Shown here: piece after piece, positions 1 through 9,327 of the stretch
Layout: each line of letters begins with the position of its first letter
How positions within the stretch are numbered: position 1 is the first letter of the stretch
Origin: Mantamonas sphyraenae
Lineage: Eukaryota; CRuMs; Mantamonadidae
Length of the DNA: 64,000 nt
Direction of reading: 5' to 3'
NCBI GenBank assembly: GCA_026936335.1
Contig: JAPMXV010000068.1
Span: 124,001 to 188,000, forward strand
The notes under the pieces: model-generated
The model's database searches: none
The model's input: the letters and a program-made list of their open reading frames with translations, nothing else
Told to the model about the DNA's origin: nothing
Translations under genes and position numbers: made by a program

Positions 1-180
1 GACGACAAGAACGTGGAGATTGCGCATTCGCTGGACGGGGTGGATGGGATGTGTGTGCTGGGCTACGACGAGTACAAATCGGACGTGATGCGTGAAGACG
101 CATCCGGAGCGAGCCGCAAGCGCAAGAAGCACGGCCAAGAGGACGGAGGTGAGGATGGTTGGGCATGCACGGTGCAGTAG
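1..180 (+). CDS. 3' end of an unidentified gene (partial)
   Basis: Frame 1 is open from the left edge for 59 codons and ends at TAG 178-180. The visible tail reads as a soluble, mixed-charge segment (IAHSLDGVDGMCVLGYDEYK) followed by a short basic stretch (RKRKKH) that could be a nuclear localisation signal. A possible donor (GTGAGG near 152) would also lead to a stop within a few codons, so the gene ends about here either way. The next gene starts only 63 bp downstream on the same strand. I do not recognise the family from this fragment. Confidence 0.6.
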   Translation, partial: DDKNVEIAHSLDGVDGMCVLGYDEYKSDVMREDASGASRKRKKHGQEDGGEDGWACTVQ

Positions 181-243
181 GGGAATAGTGGGGAGTTGGG
201 TGTGCGCCGGGGGAGCCACGGAGAAGAAAGAAACTGGGGAGTG

Positions 244-2347
244 ATGTCCACCCGCAAAAACTACAAAGAGTTGGATTTGGAGCAGAGTGTGCTGCTGGTA
301 GGTGGCGGAGGAGGAGGAGGGTTGTGGCGAGGGCCCAAGGGTTGACACTCGGTCTTGCGTTTTCCGGTTCCGGCTGCAGGACTGCTTTGGGACGATGGGC
401 TCTGTGGTGGCGCGAAAGGTGCGGTGTTCGGGAGAGGAGGGAGAGGCGTATGCGAAAATGGAGGAGGGGAAGGAAGAGGCTGCGGGCAAGGGGAAGGGTA
501 CGGCGGGGGCGGATCACATTCCGCTGGGGACGCTGCTGAAAAAGGTCTGGCCGTACATTTGGCCAAAGGACAACACGGGCCTGCATGCAAGGGTTGTGAT
601 CTCGTTTGTGCTGCTTGTGGTGAGCAAAGTGATTACGGTGGCGCTTCCGTTGCTGTACCGGCACGTTGTGGACGCGCTGATCAGCAATACGGTGGTGGAC
701 GGGGCAGATGCGATGACGTGGGTGGTTGTGTACGGTGTGTTGCGGCTGATCAACACGGTGGTGAAGGATCTGCGTCGGCTGGTGTGGATCCGGGTGTCGC
801 AGTTTGCGAGCAAGACACTGAACGCGGACTTGTTTCGTGAACTGATGGCTCTGAGCCAGCGGTACCATGTGCAAGAGCGCAAGACGGGCGAGGTGTTGCG
901 TATCATGCAGCGTGGCACGTCTTCTGTGTCGTCGCTGCTGAGCATGCTGCTGTTTTCGATTGTTCCGACTCTGCTGCAACTGCTGTTGACGGTAACTGTG
1001 TTTCTTGCGCTGGACCTGCCTGCAATTGCGGTGGTGGTGGCGATGAGCATCATTTCGTATGCGATGTACACGATTTTCATCACGGAGTGGCGTGCAAAGT
1101 ACAGGCACTGGGCGATCAAGGCGGACAACAAGATGACGCAAGCGGCGACGGACAGCATCCTGAACGTGGCACTGGTGAAGCAGTTTGCAGCGGAGCAGGA
1201 GGCATTGGACCGGTTTGAGGAGCGGATTGAGTATGCGCAGACGGTGATGGTGCGTTCGGAAGAGACGCTGTTTGTGCTGAACGCGGGCCAGACGATCATT
1301 GTGGAGGTGGGGCTGCTCATTTGCATGCTGATTGCAGGGTATGCAGTGACAAGCAGCAGCCTGACGGTGGGCACGTTTGTGATGACGGTGTCGTACATGC
1401 TGTCTTTGATCAGCCCGCTGGGATGGCTGGGGTCGTCGTACAGGCTGCTGAGCAACGCGTTTATCGACATGACGGCGCTGTTCAAGCTGCTGGAGCGGGA
1501 GATTGAGATCAAGGACAAACCGGACGCGGTGGAGCTTGCGTGGGACAAGGACATGGCGGGGGTGAAGCGGCGAGTGGAGTTTAAGGACGTGCACTTTGGG
1601 TACAGCGCAGAGACGCCTGTGTTGAAGGGGGTGTCGTTCAGCGCACAGGGGAACAAGGTGGCGATTGTGGGGAGCAGCGGAGCGGGGAAATCGACGATTG
1701 CCAAGCTGCTGTTCCGCTTCTACGACGTGATGGAAGGAAGCGTGTGTGTGGACGGACACGACGTGCGGGACTTGCAGATGCACTCGCTGAGGCGAAACAT
1801 TGGGATTGTGTCGCAGGACATTGCGCTGTTTTCAGACACGATTATGGCGAACCTGCGTTTTGCACGGAGCGATGCGACGGACGAGGAGGTGTACGAGGCT
1901 TGCCGTGCGGCGTCGATCCACGACTTTATCATGGGGCTTCCGGATGGGTACGAGACACAGGTGGGGGAACGTGGCTTGCGGCTGAGTGGCGGGGAGAGGC
2001 AGCGGCTTGCGATTGCGCGGATGACGCTGTCCAAGCCGACGATCATGGTGCTTGACGAGTCGACGAGTGCGCTGGATAGTCACACGGAGCGGGAGATCCA
2101 GGCAGCGCTGGACGAGTGCAGCAAGGAGGTGACGACGCTCGTGATTGCGCACCGGCTGAGCACGATTGTCAACTCGGATGTGATTATTGTGTTGGATGAC
2201 GGCCAAGTGGTGGAGCAGGGGACGCACGATGAGTTGTTGGAGTTGGATGGGATGTATGCGAGGTTGTGGAAGCAACAGAGTGAGCAGGAGGCGCTTGAGG
2301 CGGAAGCTGGGGATGAGGAGGAGGGTGAAGGGGTTGGAGGGAGATGA
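244..2347 (+). CDS. ABC half-transporter, ATM1/HMT1 (ABCB6/ABCB7) type
   Basis: Two exons, 244-297 and 380-2347, give about 673 aa. The 82-bp intron runs from GTAGGT at 298 to CTGCAG ending at 379. ATG 244 is preferred because it splices in frame. A membrane domain (about residues 110-390) opens with the KVWPYIWPKDN block typical of ATM1/HMT1 transporters. It is followed by one nucleotide-binding domain with Walker A GSSGAGKST, the Q-loop, signature LSGGE, Walker B IMVLDE and switch-histidine AHR. One membrane domain plus one NBD is the half-transporter size, so it should dimerise. Family members sit in mitochondrial or vacuolar membranes and export glutathione-linked or metal-thiol compounds. 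The acidic Gly-rich N-terminus is not an obvious mitochondrial presequence, so a vacuolar HMT1-like role is as likely as ATM1. All catalytic motifs are intact. Confidence 0.9.
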
Positions 2348-2436
2348 AGGGGGGGTGAGTTTGGGTGGTCAGGGGGGATGGTCAGGGGAATGAAGGGCGG
2401 CGACGGAGCCAATAGAGAAGGGAGAGAGCAGCTGCG

Positions 2437-2946
2437 ATGTTTGCGAGGACACGGAGAGTGGTGAGGCGTGTGGTCGTGCCGATGACGCTGGCTTTGGGTG
2501 TGGGATGTCAGCCTGGGATTGTGCACGCGTCGACAGATGCAAACAAGCGGGATGGGAGTGTGGGGAGGCGATCGGTAAGGGGGGAGGCCGCTGGAGCGGA
2601 GCCTGTGCGGCACCCGACGCTGTCGCTGATTGGGGTGTCTGCACTGGCTGGGCTGGGGACAGGGGTGGTGCTGAGGAGCATGGTCACGGCCACGGTGAGT
2701 GCTGCAGGGACGGCAGTGGCGGTGGGACTGGTGGTGGCGGCGTGCTCGCCGGAACCTTCCAAAAAGGCGGAGGACTTGGCACGGCGGACGAATGCCACAG
2801 TGAGGGAGGTGCAGCGGCGGATCCAGCGCGAGGGGGAGCGGAGGAAAGGCACGGTCAAGGGGCTCATCGAGCGGATTGAGCACAACCGCTGGCTCGTCGT
2901 GGTTTTTTCCGTTTCATTTCTCGTGGGGTGGTCCATGCTGAGTTGA
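2437..2946 (+). CDS. small membrane protein, probably mitochondrial; weakly FUN14-like
   Basis: Single exon, 169 aa, starting at ATG 2437, 89 bp after the ABC transporter. The N-terminus MFARTRRVVRRVVVP is Arg-rich with no acidic residue, as in a mitochondrial presequence. A Gly/Ala-rich hydrophobic stretch (about residues 60-100) is followed by a charged helix (about 105-150) and a C-terminal hydrophobic segment (WLVVVFSVSFLVGW). The Gly-rich helix, charged linker and terminal membrane helix resemble FUN14 family proteins, but the similarity is only in pattern. An unrelated small membrane protein is equally possible. Confidence 0.6.
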   Translation: MFARTRRVVRRVVVPMTLALGVGCQPGIVHASTDANKRDGSVGRRSVRGEAAGAEPVRHPTLSLIGVSALAGLGTGVVLRSMVTATVSAAGTAVAVGLVVAACSPEPSKKAEDLARRTNATVREVQRRIQREGERRKGTVKGLIERIEHNRWLVVVFSVSFLVGWSMLS

Positions 2947-3003
2947 GTCTGCTTTGAATGAAAAGCGTTTATGGTTGAGGGGGAGGAGGGGGAGCTTTGG
3001 CAG

Positions 3004-4446
3004 TTAGCCTGTGATGAGGTCGCCCACAAGATGAGCAAGAGCGGGGACGGGTTGCGGGTCGGCGTCATTTTCGTCGTCGTCGTTGGCGTCATCATCATCG
3101 GCGTCGTCGTCGTCGTCATCACCGTCTTGGTCGTCGCCCATGGCAAAGCCAAAGCGTTCGCGTTCCTCGTAGCGGCGAAAGGCGTCGATGACGTCGCCGC
3201 CGCTGGCGAGCTTCCAGTGGAGAGTGCGGCGGAGATCCTTGCGTTCGCGGAGGGTGCGTCGGATCTTTTCCTGGTAGGCGACGACACGTCTGTTCTTGGC
3301 AACCTCGCGGCTAAACTCGGGGCCACGCATTTCGTACCAGCCGGCCACGGGGGGTTTGAGCTGCTCCTTGACAAGTTCCTTCTTGCGCTTGACCAGCTTG
3401 CGCTCGACTGTGCGCAGGTGCTCCAGGATGTCGTCAAACATGTCGACGACAAGGTAAGGGTCGATTCCAGGCACCACGGGGGGTAAGCTCATCCCCGTTG
3501 CCTCCAGCTCGTCCCGTGCTTGCTGCGCACGTTCCTTTTCGCCCAGCCGGGCACTGACCATGCCCGGATGCCATCGGCGGCCCTCGGTTTCCGAGTAGGA
3601 CGAGGAGGAGGAAGGGTGGGAGGAGTGCGAGGTGTAGGACGAGTAGGACGAGTAGGACGAGTAGGACGAGTAGGACGAGTGCGAGGAGTGCGAGGTGTGG
3701 CTGCGGGCTGAATCTAGGGCTTCTGTGTCGTAAAACGTGACGGTGCGTACGGGCATGTGTTCGAGAGAGGGGACAGAGGCGTTTTCTTGGCGGTCGTCTG
3801 TGCCGCTGTTGCTGCCGCTGCTGCTGCGGCGGGACGGAGAGGCGGCTGCTTCGCGTGCTCCGCCCTTTTTCTTGGTTCTGCTGCGTGTGGTCTTGCCGCG
3901 ACGCTTCTTGGCGCTGGACGGTTGTGTCTTGCGGCCCTTGCGTGTGTTGCGTGTGTTTGTTTTGCTGCCGCGTGTCTTTTTGTCGCTGTGGGAGCGCTTC
4001 TTGTCCTGGAGGCGGATTCGATGGCCGTTAGCGGACTGGTTTCTGCGTGCAGCGGGGGTGCGGGGTGCGGGTGAACGTACCATCTTGCGTAGTTTGGCCT
4101 CCATGGCATCGAGGAGGATCTCGTTGTACTGTTTGGAGTCCATGGGCACCTCCTCCCAGCCATGGTCGTCCTCTTCGTAGCTGGGGGTGCGTGTGCGTGT
4201 GCGTATGTGGTCGTCTTTGTGGTCGTCGTGGTCGTAGCTGTGGTTGTCCTGAGGATAACTGGGCATGGAGCCGAATTGGCCGCCCTGGTTGGGGTAGGGC
4301 GTGTACATGGCCTGGGGCGGAGGCATCATCGGCGGCTGCGCGGGCACGCCGTAGGGGAGGCCGACGACGCCGTAGCCGCCGTAGGGGTTGGCCACAGGAG
4401 GAGGCTGTGGGTAGCCGCCGCCGTAGTTGGGTGGGTTCCAGGACAT
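3004..4446 (-). CDS. acidic, Ser-rich protein of unknown function
   Basis: One open frame from ATG 4446 to the stop at 3004, 480 aa. The N-terminus is Pro/Gly/Tyr-rich (NYGGGYPQPPP), followed by an Asp/His stretch and then a long basic region with many Lys/Arg. A Ser/Tyr repeat (SYSSYSSYSS) follows. The only segment that looks folded is about residues 330-440, a helical and probably coiled-coil region starting near VVPGIDPYLVVDMFDD and containing the WYEMRG motif. The extreme C-terminus is an Asp run. The gene is head-to-head with TTC7. I do not recognise the family; the charge pattern suggests a nuclear or RNP-associated protein, but that is inference. Confidence 0.6.
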   Translation of the reverse strand: MSWNPPNYGGGYPQPPPVANPYGGYGVVGLPYGVPAQPPMMPPPQAMYTPYPNQGGQFGSMPSYPQDNHSYDHDDHKDDHIRTRTRTPSYEEDDHGWEEVPMDSKQYNEILLDAMEAKLRKMVRSPAPRTPAARRNQSANGHRIRLQDKKRSHSDKKTRGSKTNTRNTRKGRKTQPSSAKKRRGKTTRSRTKKKGGAREAAASPSRRSSSGSNSGTDDRQENASVPSLEHMPVRTVTFYDTEALDSARSHTSHSSHSSYSSYSSYSSYSSYTSHSSHPSSSSSYSETEGRRWHPGMVSARLGEKERAQQARDELEATGMSLPPVVPGIDPYLVVDMFDDILEHLRTVERKLVKRKKELVKEQLKPPVAGWYEMRGPEFSREVAKNRRVVAYQEKIRRTLRERKDLRRTLHWKLASGGDVIDAFRRYEERERFGFAMGDDQDGDDDDDDADDDDANDDDENDADPQPVPALAHLVGDLITG

Positions 4447-4505
4447 GGGCTGGGCTATTTGGGCGGAGTGGCGCGGCCAGGGGCAAAAGTACACTCTTTT
4501 GCTGA
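4447..4505. promoter_or_regulatory. 59-bp bidirectional promoter region
   Basis: This is all the DNA between the start codons of the minus-strand Ser-rich gene (ATG 4446) and TTC7 (ATG 4506). Both promoters and both 5' UTRs must fit in it or overlap the genes. No TATA-like element is obvious. The call rests only on gene arrangement. Confidence 0.4.
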
Positions 4506-7245
4506 ATGTCCAAACGTCAGTCGCAGCTGGAGCGCCAGCTGACTCAGGAACGGTTTGCGGGGTATCCGAACTGGACACACACGACGGAGCTGCTGAAGGA
4601 GTACCTTGAGTTGAAGCCCGACAGCGAGCTTGCGCAGCTGGCGCTGGTGGAACAGGCGCTGCATTGGGGCGACCTGGATCTGGCGCAAACGCATCTGGAC
4701 ACAGCCAAGAGCAAGTACCCAGAGTCGGCGGTAGGTGGTTTGGGGCGGGGGAGACGGGGGGAGAGGGAGGGGGATTTCGAATCCCTCCCACCGTGGCAAA
4801 TTCCTGACGCGGTTTCGACGGGGTCTTGCGTGCGGGGGCGTGTGTGTGCGACGCGGGTGCGTGTGTGGCCGTGTGGGTTGTGTGTGATAGGACGTGATTG
4901 CGATGGCGGTGCACGTGGATGCGCTGCGTGGGGAGGTGGAGGCAGCGATGGAGCAGGTCAAGGCGCTGCCGGTGCGCAACTCGTCGGAGATCAAGGGGTT
5001 TTCGCTCGCGTTTATGACGCAGCACCCTGCGCAGCGGGACGACCAGTCAAGCAGCAAGCTGGACCTACTGTCGGACACAGAAGCAAGCGCAGCGGTGACG
5101 GTCAAGTGGTTGTTCCGTACGCTGCTGCACAAGGCAAAGCTGGAGGCGCTGCAGGGGAGGCTGGACGAGGCCATCGACACGCTGGAGCAACTGTTGGAGG
5201 ATGCAAGCGAGGCGTTTCGCGGGTACTCTGTGCCCGTGGACAACGTGTATCTGAATGTGATTGAGGAGGCGTACCTGCACATTCCGCAGCTGCATTTCGC
5301 CCTGGGGAACCTGGAAGAGGCGGTGACCACGTACCGGCGGTGCCTGCAGCTGCCGTTTGGGCTGCGTCGGGACTCGCGGCACAATGTGCTGTCGTCTCTG
5401 GGCAATTTGCTGCTGCGGTTTGTGCCAGAGGGGAGTTTTGTGGCGCCGAGCGTGTCGTCCACGTCGTCGTCGTCGTCGTCGTCAGGGTCGGGCGACGTGT
5501 ATATTCCGGACAGTGCGGTGGCAGAGACACTGCTGCTGCTGAGGCTGCATGACGAGTCGCTGAGGGGGGACAGCTCGCAGCCGGACGAGCTGCAGCACGT
5601 GCAGCTGTACGACGGGATGGCGCTGGCGTACTGCTCGCTGTTTGGAGCGCAGGACCAGCTTGTGGCGACGTTTGAAAAGGCGCTGCGGCAGAATTACAAA
5701 GACCGATCGCTGTGGTTCCAGTATGCGCTGTCGCTGATCCACGCGCGGCGGTTCAAGCACGCGCTGACGGTGCTGAAGGAGGCGCATCTGCTGCTGCCAA
5801 AGAACGCGTCGCTGTGTTTGTTTGGGGCGCGGATGTGCATCGACCACGTGGACGAGCCTGCGCAGGCGCTGCTGTTTGCGCAGGCGGGAGTGCGGATTGG
5901 GGGCCCGCTCAAGGCGCAGCTGCAGCACGTGATGGCGGTTGCGTATGTGCGGCTGGCAAACATGCAGCACAACCACGGAGAGCGCAACCGCATGCTTGTG
6001 CTTGCGCTGCAGGCGTTTCAGCAGAGCGAGGCGTTGCACAGCAAGGACTACCGGCTGATGTACGACATGGCGCTGATGTATGCCAACTTGCGGGACCTGG
6101 TGAACGCGTTCAAGTATGTGCGGCAGACCATCAAGCTGAACGGGGACTGCGTGGGTGCGTGGAAGCTGCTTGTGCTGCTGCTGTCTGCGCGAAAGGAGTA
6201 TGAGCAGAGCCAGGAGGTGCTTGCGAGCACGCTGGAGCGGTTCCCGGAACACCTTGAGCTGTACCTGATCAAAGGCCATCTGCAGTCTGCGATGGAGGAG
6301 GACGGGGTCAGCAAACACAGCGTGCTGTCGTTCACAGAGGGGCTGCGGCAGCTGAAGAAGCTGTACGGAGTCAAGACGAGCGAGGACGCGCCTGCGATCG
6401 GGGTGACGGGAGACGACGGCAACGAAGAGGAGGAATACGTGGAGGCCGGAGACATCCTGAGCAACCTGGTGGATCCCGTGTCTGGGGAGCTGCTGTCAAA
6501 GGCGCACAACCCGGGGTTGAAGCGGCTGATCCAGCGGTTCTGGCTGGCGGCGATGCGTGCGTACACCCAGATGGACCTTGTGGAAGACGCGCTGATCTGT
6601 CTGGAAGAGGCGGCTGCGATTGACGACGACTCGCCGGAGCTGTTTTACGAGGTGGCGCGTACGGAGCTGCAGCAGAACAACCACCGGGAGGCGCACAAGG
6701 CGCTGAACAAGGCGCTGGCAGTGGATGTGTACCACGCGCCGTCGATGATCCAGCTCGGGGCTCTGATTCTGGAGCAGGTGGTGAGTGCGCGGCAGAGCAA
6801 GATGAGCAAGCAGGCGAGGGAGGAGAACACAGAGATGGAGCGGTTCCTGCGGGAGATGGTGGATCCGCTGGACGAGCTGGGGGTGGAGTACGACGAGGAG
6901 ATGGAAGAGTATGGGAATGATGTGCAGGAGGAGGGCGGGTCTGTGGACGGGGACGACGTGTCGTCGGACAAGAGCAACCAGAGTGTGGACAGCGACGGAG
7001 CAGACCGGAGTCTGAACGAAGCGGTGGACATGGCGAACGAGGACCGGCTGGTGGTGGCGGCGTCGTACATCAAGAGTGCGTTGGCGTTGGATCCGATGGA
7101 CTCCAATGGGTGGTATCAGTTGGGATTGATCAAGCGGCACCTGGGCGAGGCCAAGCAGGCGAGCGAGGCGTTTATGACCGCGTTGCAGCTGGAAGAGACC
7201 GAGCCAGTGGCGCCGTTTGCGATTCCTGGGGAGGGGTATGCGTGA
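4506..7245 (+). CDS. TTC7: TTC7 family TPR protein (PI4-kinase IIIalpha complex scaffold)
   Basis: Exon 1 4506-4730 and exon 2 4891-7245 give about 859 aa, close to the roughly 860 aa of animal TTC7. The 160-bp intron is GTAGGT...TGATAG, phase 0. The protein is a helical TPR solenoid. The last TPRs (DSNGWYQLGLIKRHLGEAKQ) and the terminal hydrophobic PVAPFAIP motif match the TTC7/NPGR/Ypp1 ending. Known family role: with FAM126 and EFR3 it tethers PI4KIIIalpha to the plasma membrane to make PI4P. Two low-complexity insertions are visible: a Ser run (about residue 265) and an acidic block (about 690-735). The identification rests on length and the C-terminal signature. Confidence 0.85.
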
Positions 7246-7271
7246 TGATGAGAGGGTGCAACAATAGAGGA

Positions 7272-9292
7272 TCACTTGTAGTCCGAGTCGCGTCCCTCGT
7301 TGATGTAGTCGTCGGCCTTGCCCGTGACGTGGAGGACAATGGGGATGAAGAAGGAGGCGAGGGAGACGAGGAGGACGACGGCGATGACAATGGTGCCGAT
7401 GGCGTCTGCAGTGGGTGCGTCGAGGCCGCCGACGGCAAAGATGATGGCGAGGACGGTGACGAGGGCAGAGGTGCCGAGGGAGGAGAGCTCGACGTAGAGG
7501 TCGATGAGGGACTTGTGGGGCCGGCGCCACCAGGTAAAGGCCATGTGGAGGAGAAAGAGGGCGGCGGAAAAGATGAGAGAGAGGAGGGGCTGGGTGGTGG
7601 TGAGGACGACGAGGACGATAAAGAGGAGCTTGCGCGCGAGGACGGTGAGTTCCCAGTAGTACTCGTCTTCGGTGTAGGAGGCGACCAGCATGCCGAAAAA
7701 CATGTCAAAGTCCTCAGAGGGCCGTTCGGTGCGCTTGAAAAAGAACATGAGGCCGATGGCAAGCGGGAAGCCGATGCTGTAGACGAGGACCATGAGGTAG
7801 TGGATGCCGCTGGCTTCTTCCCAGATGCGCTGGTAGCAGTTGATCTGGGAGCTGGGCACCCAGAGGATGGTGCCGTCGTCGAGGGGCTTGCAGTTGAAGA
7901 TGCCAATGGCCTTTGTGGAGAGGCCGACGTAGAGGAAGCTCATGACCTGGAAAAAGGTGGAGCGGATGGTGGCTTGGATGCGCTCGCGGCTGTCCTCGTT
8001 GGCGCACTTTGTGATGGCGGTGGCGACGACGCTGAGGATGGCGAGGATGATGGGTGCGAGGGCGGTGTACTGGACGTTGTCCGTGTACTCAAAGGAGGCA
8101 CGGTCTGCGCCGACAGACTGTGCGCCGCACTGGGGCGCGAGAGCCTGGAGGTTAAAGTTGAGGAGAGAGAGGGAGTCGAGGAACTGCTGGACGACGGGCG
8201 GGTAGGGGACATCGATGGTGCGGAGGACGGCGGTGACCTGGAGGAGGGAGGCGATGGAGGAGAGGAAGTAGACGGCGGTGGAGAAGCCCGAACCAGCCTT
8301 TTTGTAGGCGCGATAGAGGACAAAGCCGACGAGGAGGAGGATGACGGCGAAAAAGAGGGCGAAAAGAGCGGAGGAGTCGATGGCGGGGCATTCGAGACAG
8401 GTGTCGGTGACCATGTAGAAGCCCTGTTGGCACTCTGCACATCGTGCGTCGGTATAGCCTTGGGCGCACTGGTCGCATTGTTCCAGGACGCGGGTGCCCT
8501 TGGGAAAGTCTGTGTCAGGGTTGACCTGGGCGTCGGGTTTGACGCGGATGATTTGGGTGTTGTTTGGTCGGCAGGCATAGCAGCATTCGCCAGCCGCGCA
8601 GACGTCGCCCAGAGGGCATTCGTAGATTTGAAAGTCTAGGACGCCTTTAAAGACGGAGCTGGGAGGGAGGGGGGTGGGGGAGGGGGGAGTGGGTTTGGGG
8701 CGGAGGGAAACGGGTGAGAAACGGCAGAGGGGGGTTGGGAGGCGGGGGGGGGCACTCACTTGCGCTCATCGCCGACAATGGTGCAGAAGTGGCCCTTTTT
8801 GGCGCGGAGGTAGCCGAGGGAGCAGTCGTAGCCGCCGCCGGGAAAGTCGGTGGCGCAGGAGCGGCAGGCGGTGGTCTGGAGGACAGTGCGAGAGATGTTT
8901 TGGTCTTGAGCGAGGCGCTGCCAATCAATCTTTGCCGGCGCAGGGGCCGGGTTGTTGGGGTTGGGGTTGTTGGGGTCGCCTGGGGGAGGCGGGGTGGAGG
9001 AGGAGGCGGCGGCGTCTTCGAGCGGGACGACGGCGCCGTCGACCATGCAGGTGGCCTTGCGGTATTGGCCAGCAGGGCAGCGTTGAGAGACACTGCATGC
9101 GCCGGCGGCTTCCAGCATGGGTTTGTCGTTGTCGCTCTTGCAGACACCGCCCGAGGGGCCTGGGTTTGGGCCTGGGTTCGGACCCGGGTTCGGACCTGGG
9201 TTCGGGTTCGGCGTCGGGGTCTGGGCAACGGCGAGGGCAAGGAGCAGGGCAAGAGTGAGGCCACACAAGGTAAAGAGGCGACGAGAGGCCAT
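7272..9292 (-). CDS. secreted-type N-terminus, Cys-rich domain and multipass membrane protein
   Basis: Exon 1 8760-9292 and exon 2 7272-8658 give about 639 aa. The intron is 101 bp, with GTGAGT at the exon 1 end and CCCAG before exon 2. ATG 9292 is preferred over ATG 9328 because MASRRLFTLCGLTLALLLALAVA is a clean signal peptide. Next come an (NPGP)n linker, a Cys-rich region of roughly 24 cysteines with EGF-like spacing (CDQCAQGYTDARCAECQQGFY), and about eight membrane helices from roughly residue 285 to the C-terminus. The layout resembles polytopic proteins with Cys-rich ectodomains found in many protists. Function is unknown; a channel, transporter or adhesion receptor is possible. Confidence 0.75.
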
Positions 9293-9327
9293 CGTTCGTT
9301 CGGAAAGACTGCTTTTTGATTGGTGCA

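Noticed and set aside
302-394. ABC transporter N-terminus read straight through from 302
   Set aside because: That stretch has no ATG and behaves as an intron (GTAGGT at 298, CTGCAG at 379) joining ATG 244 in frame.
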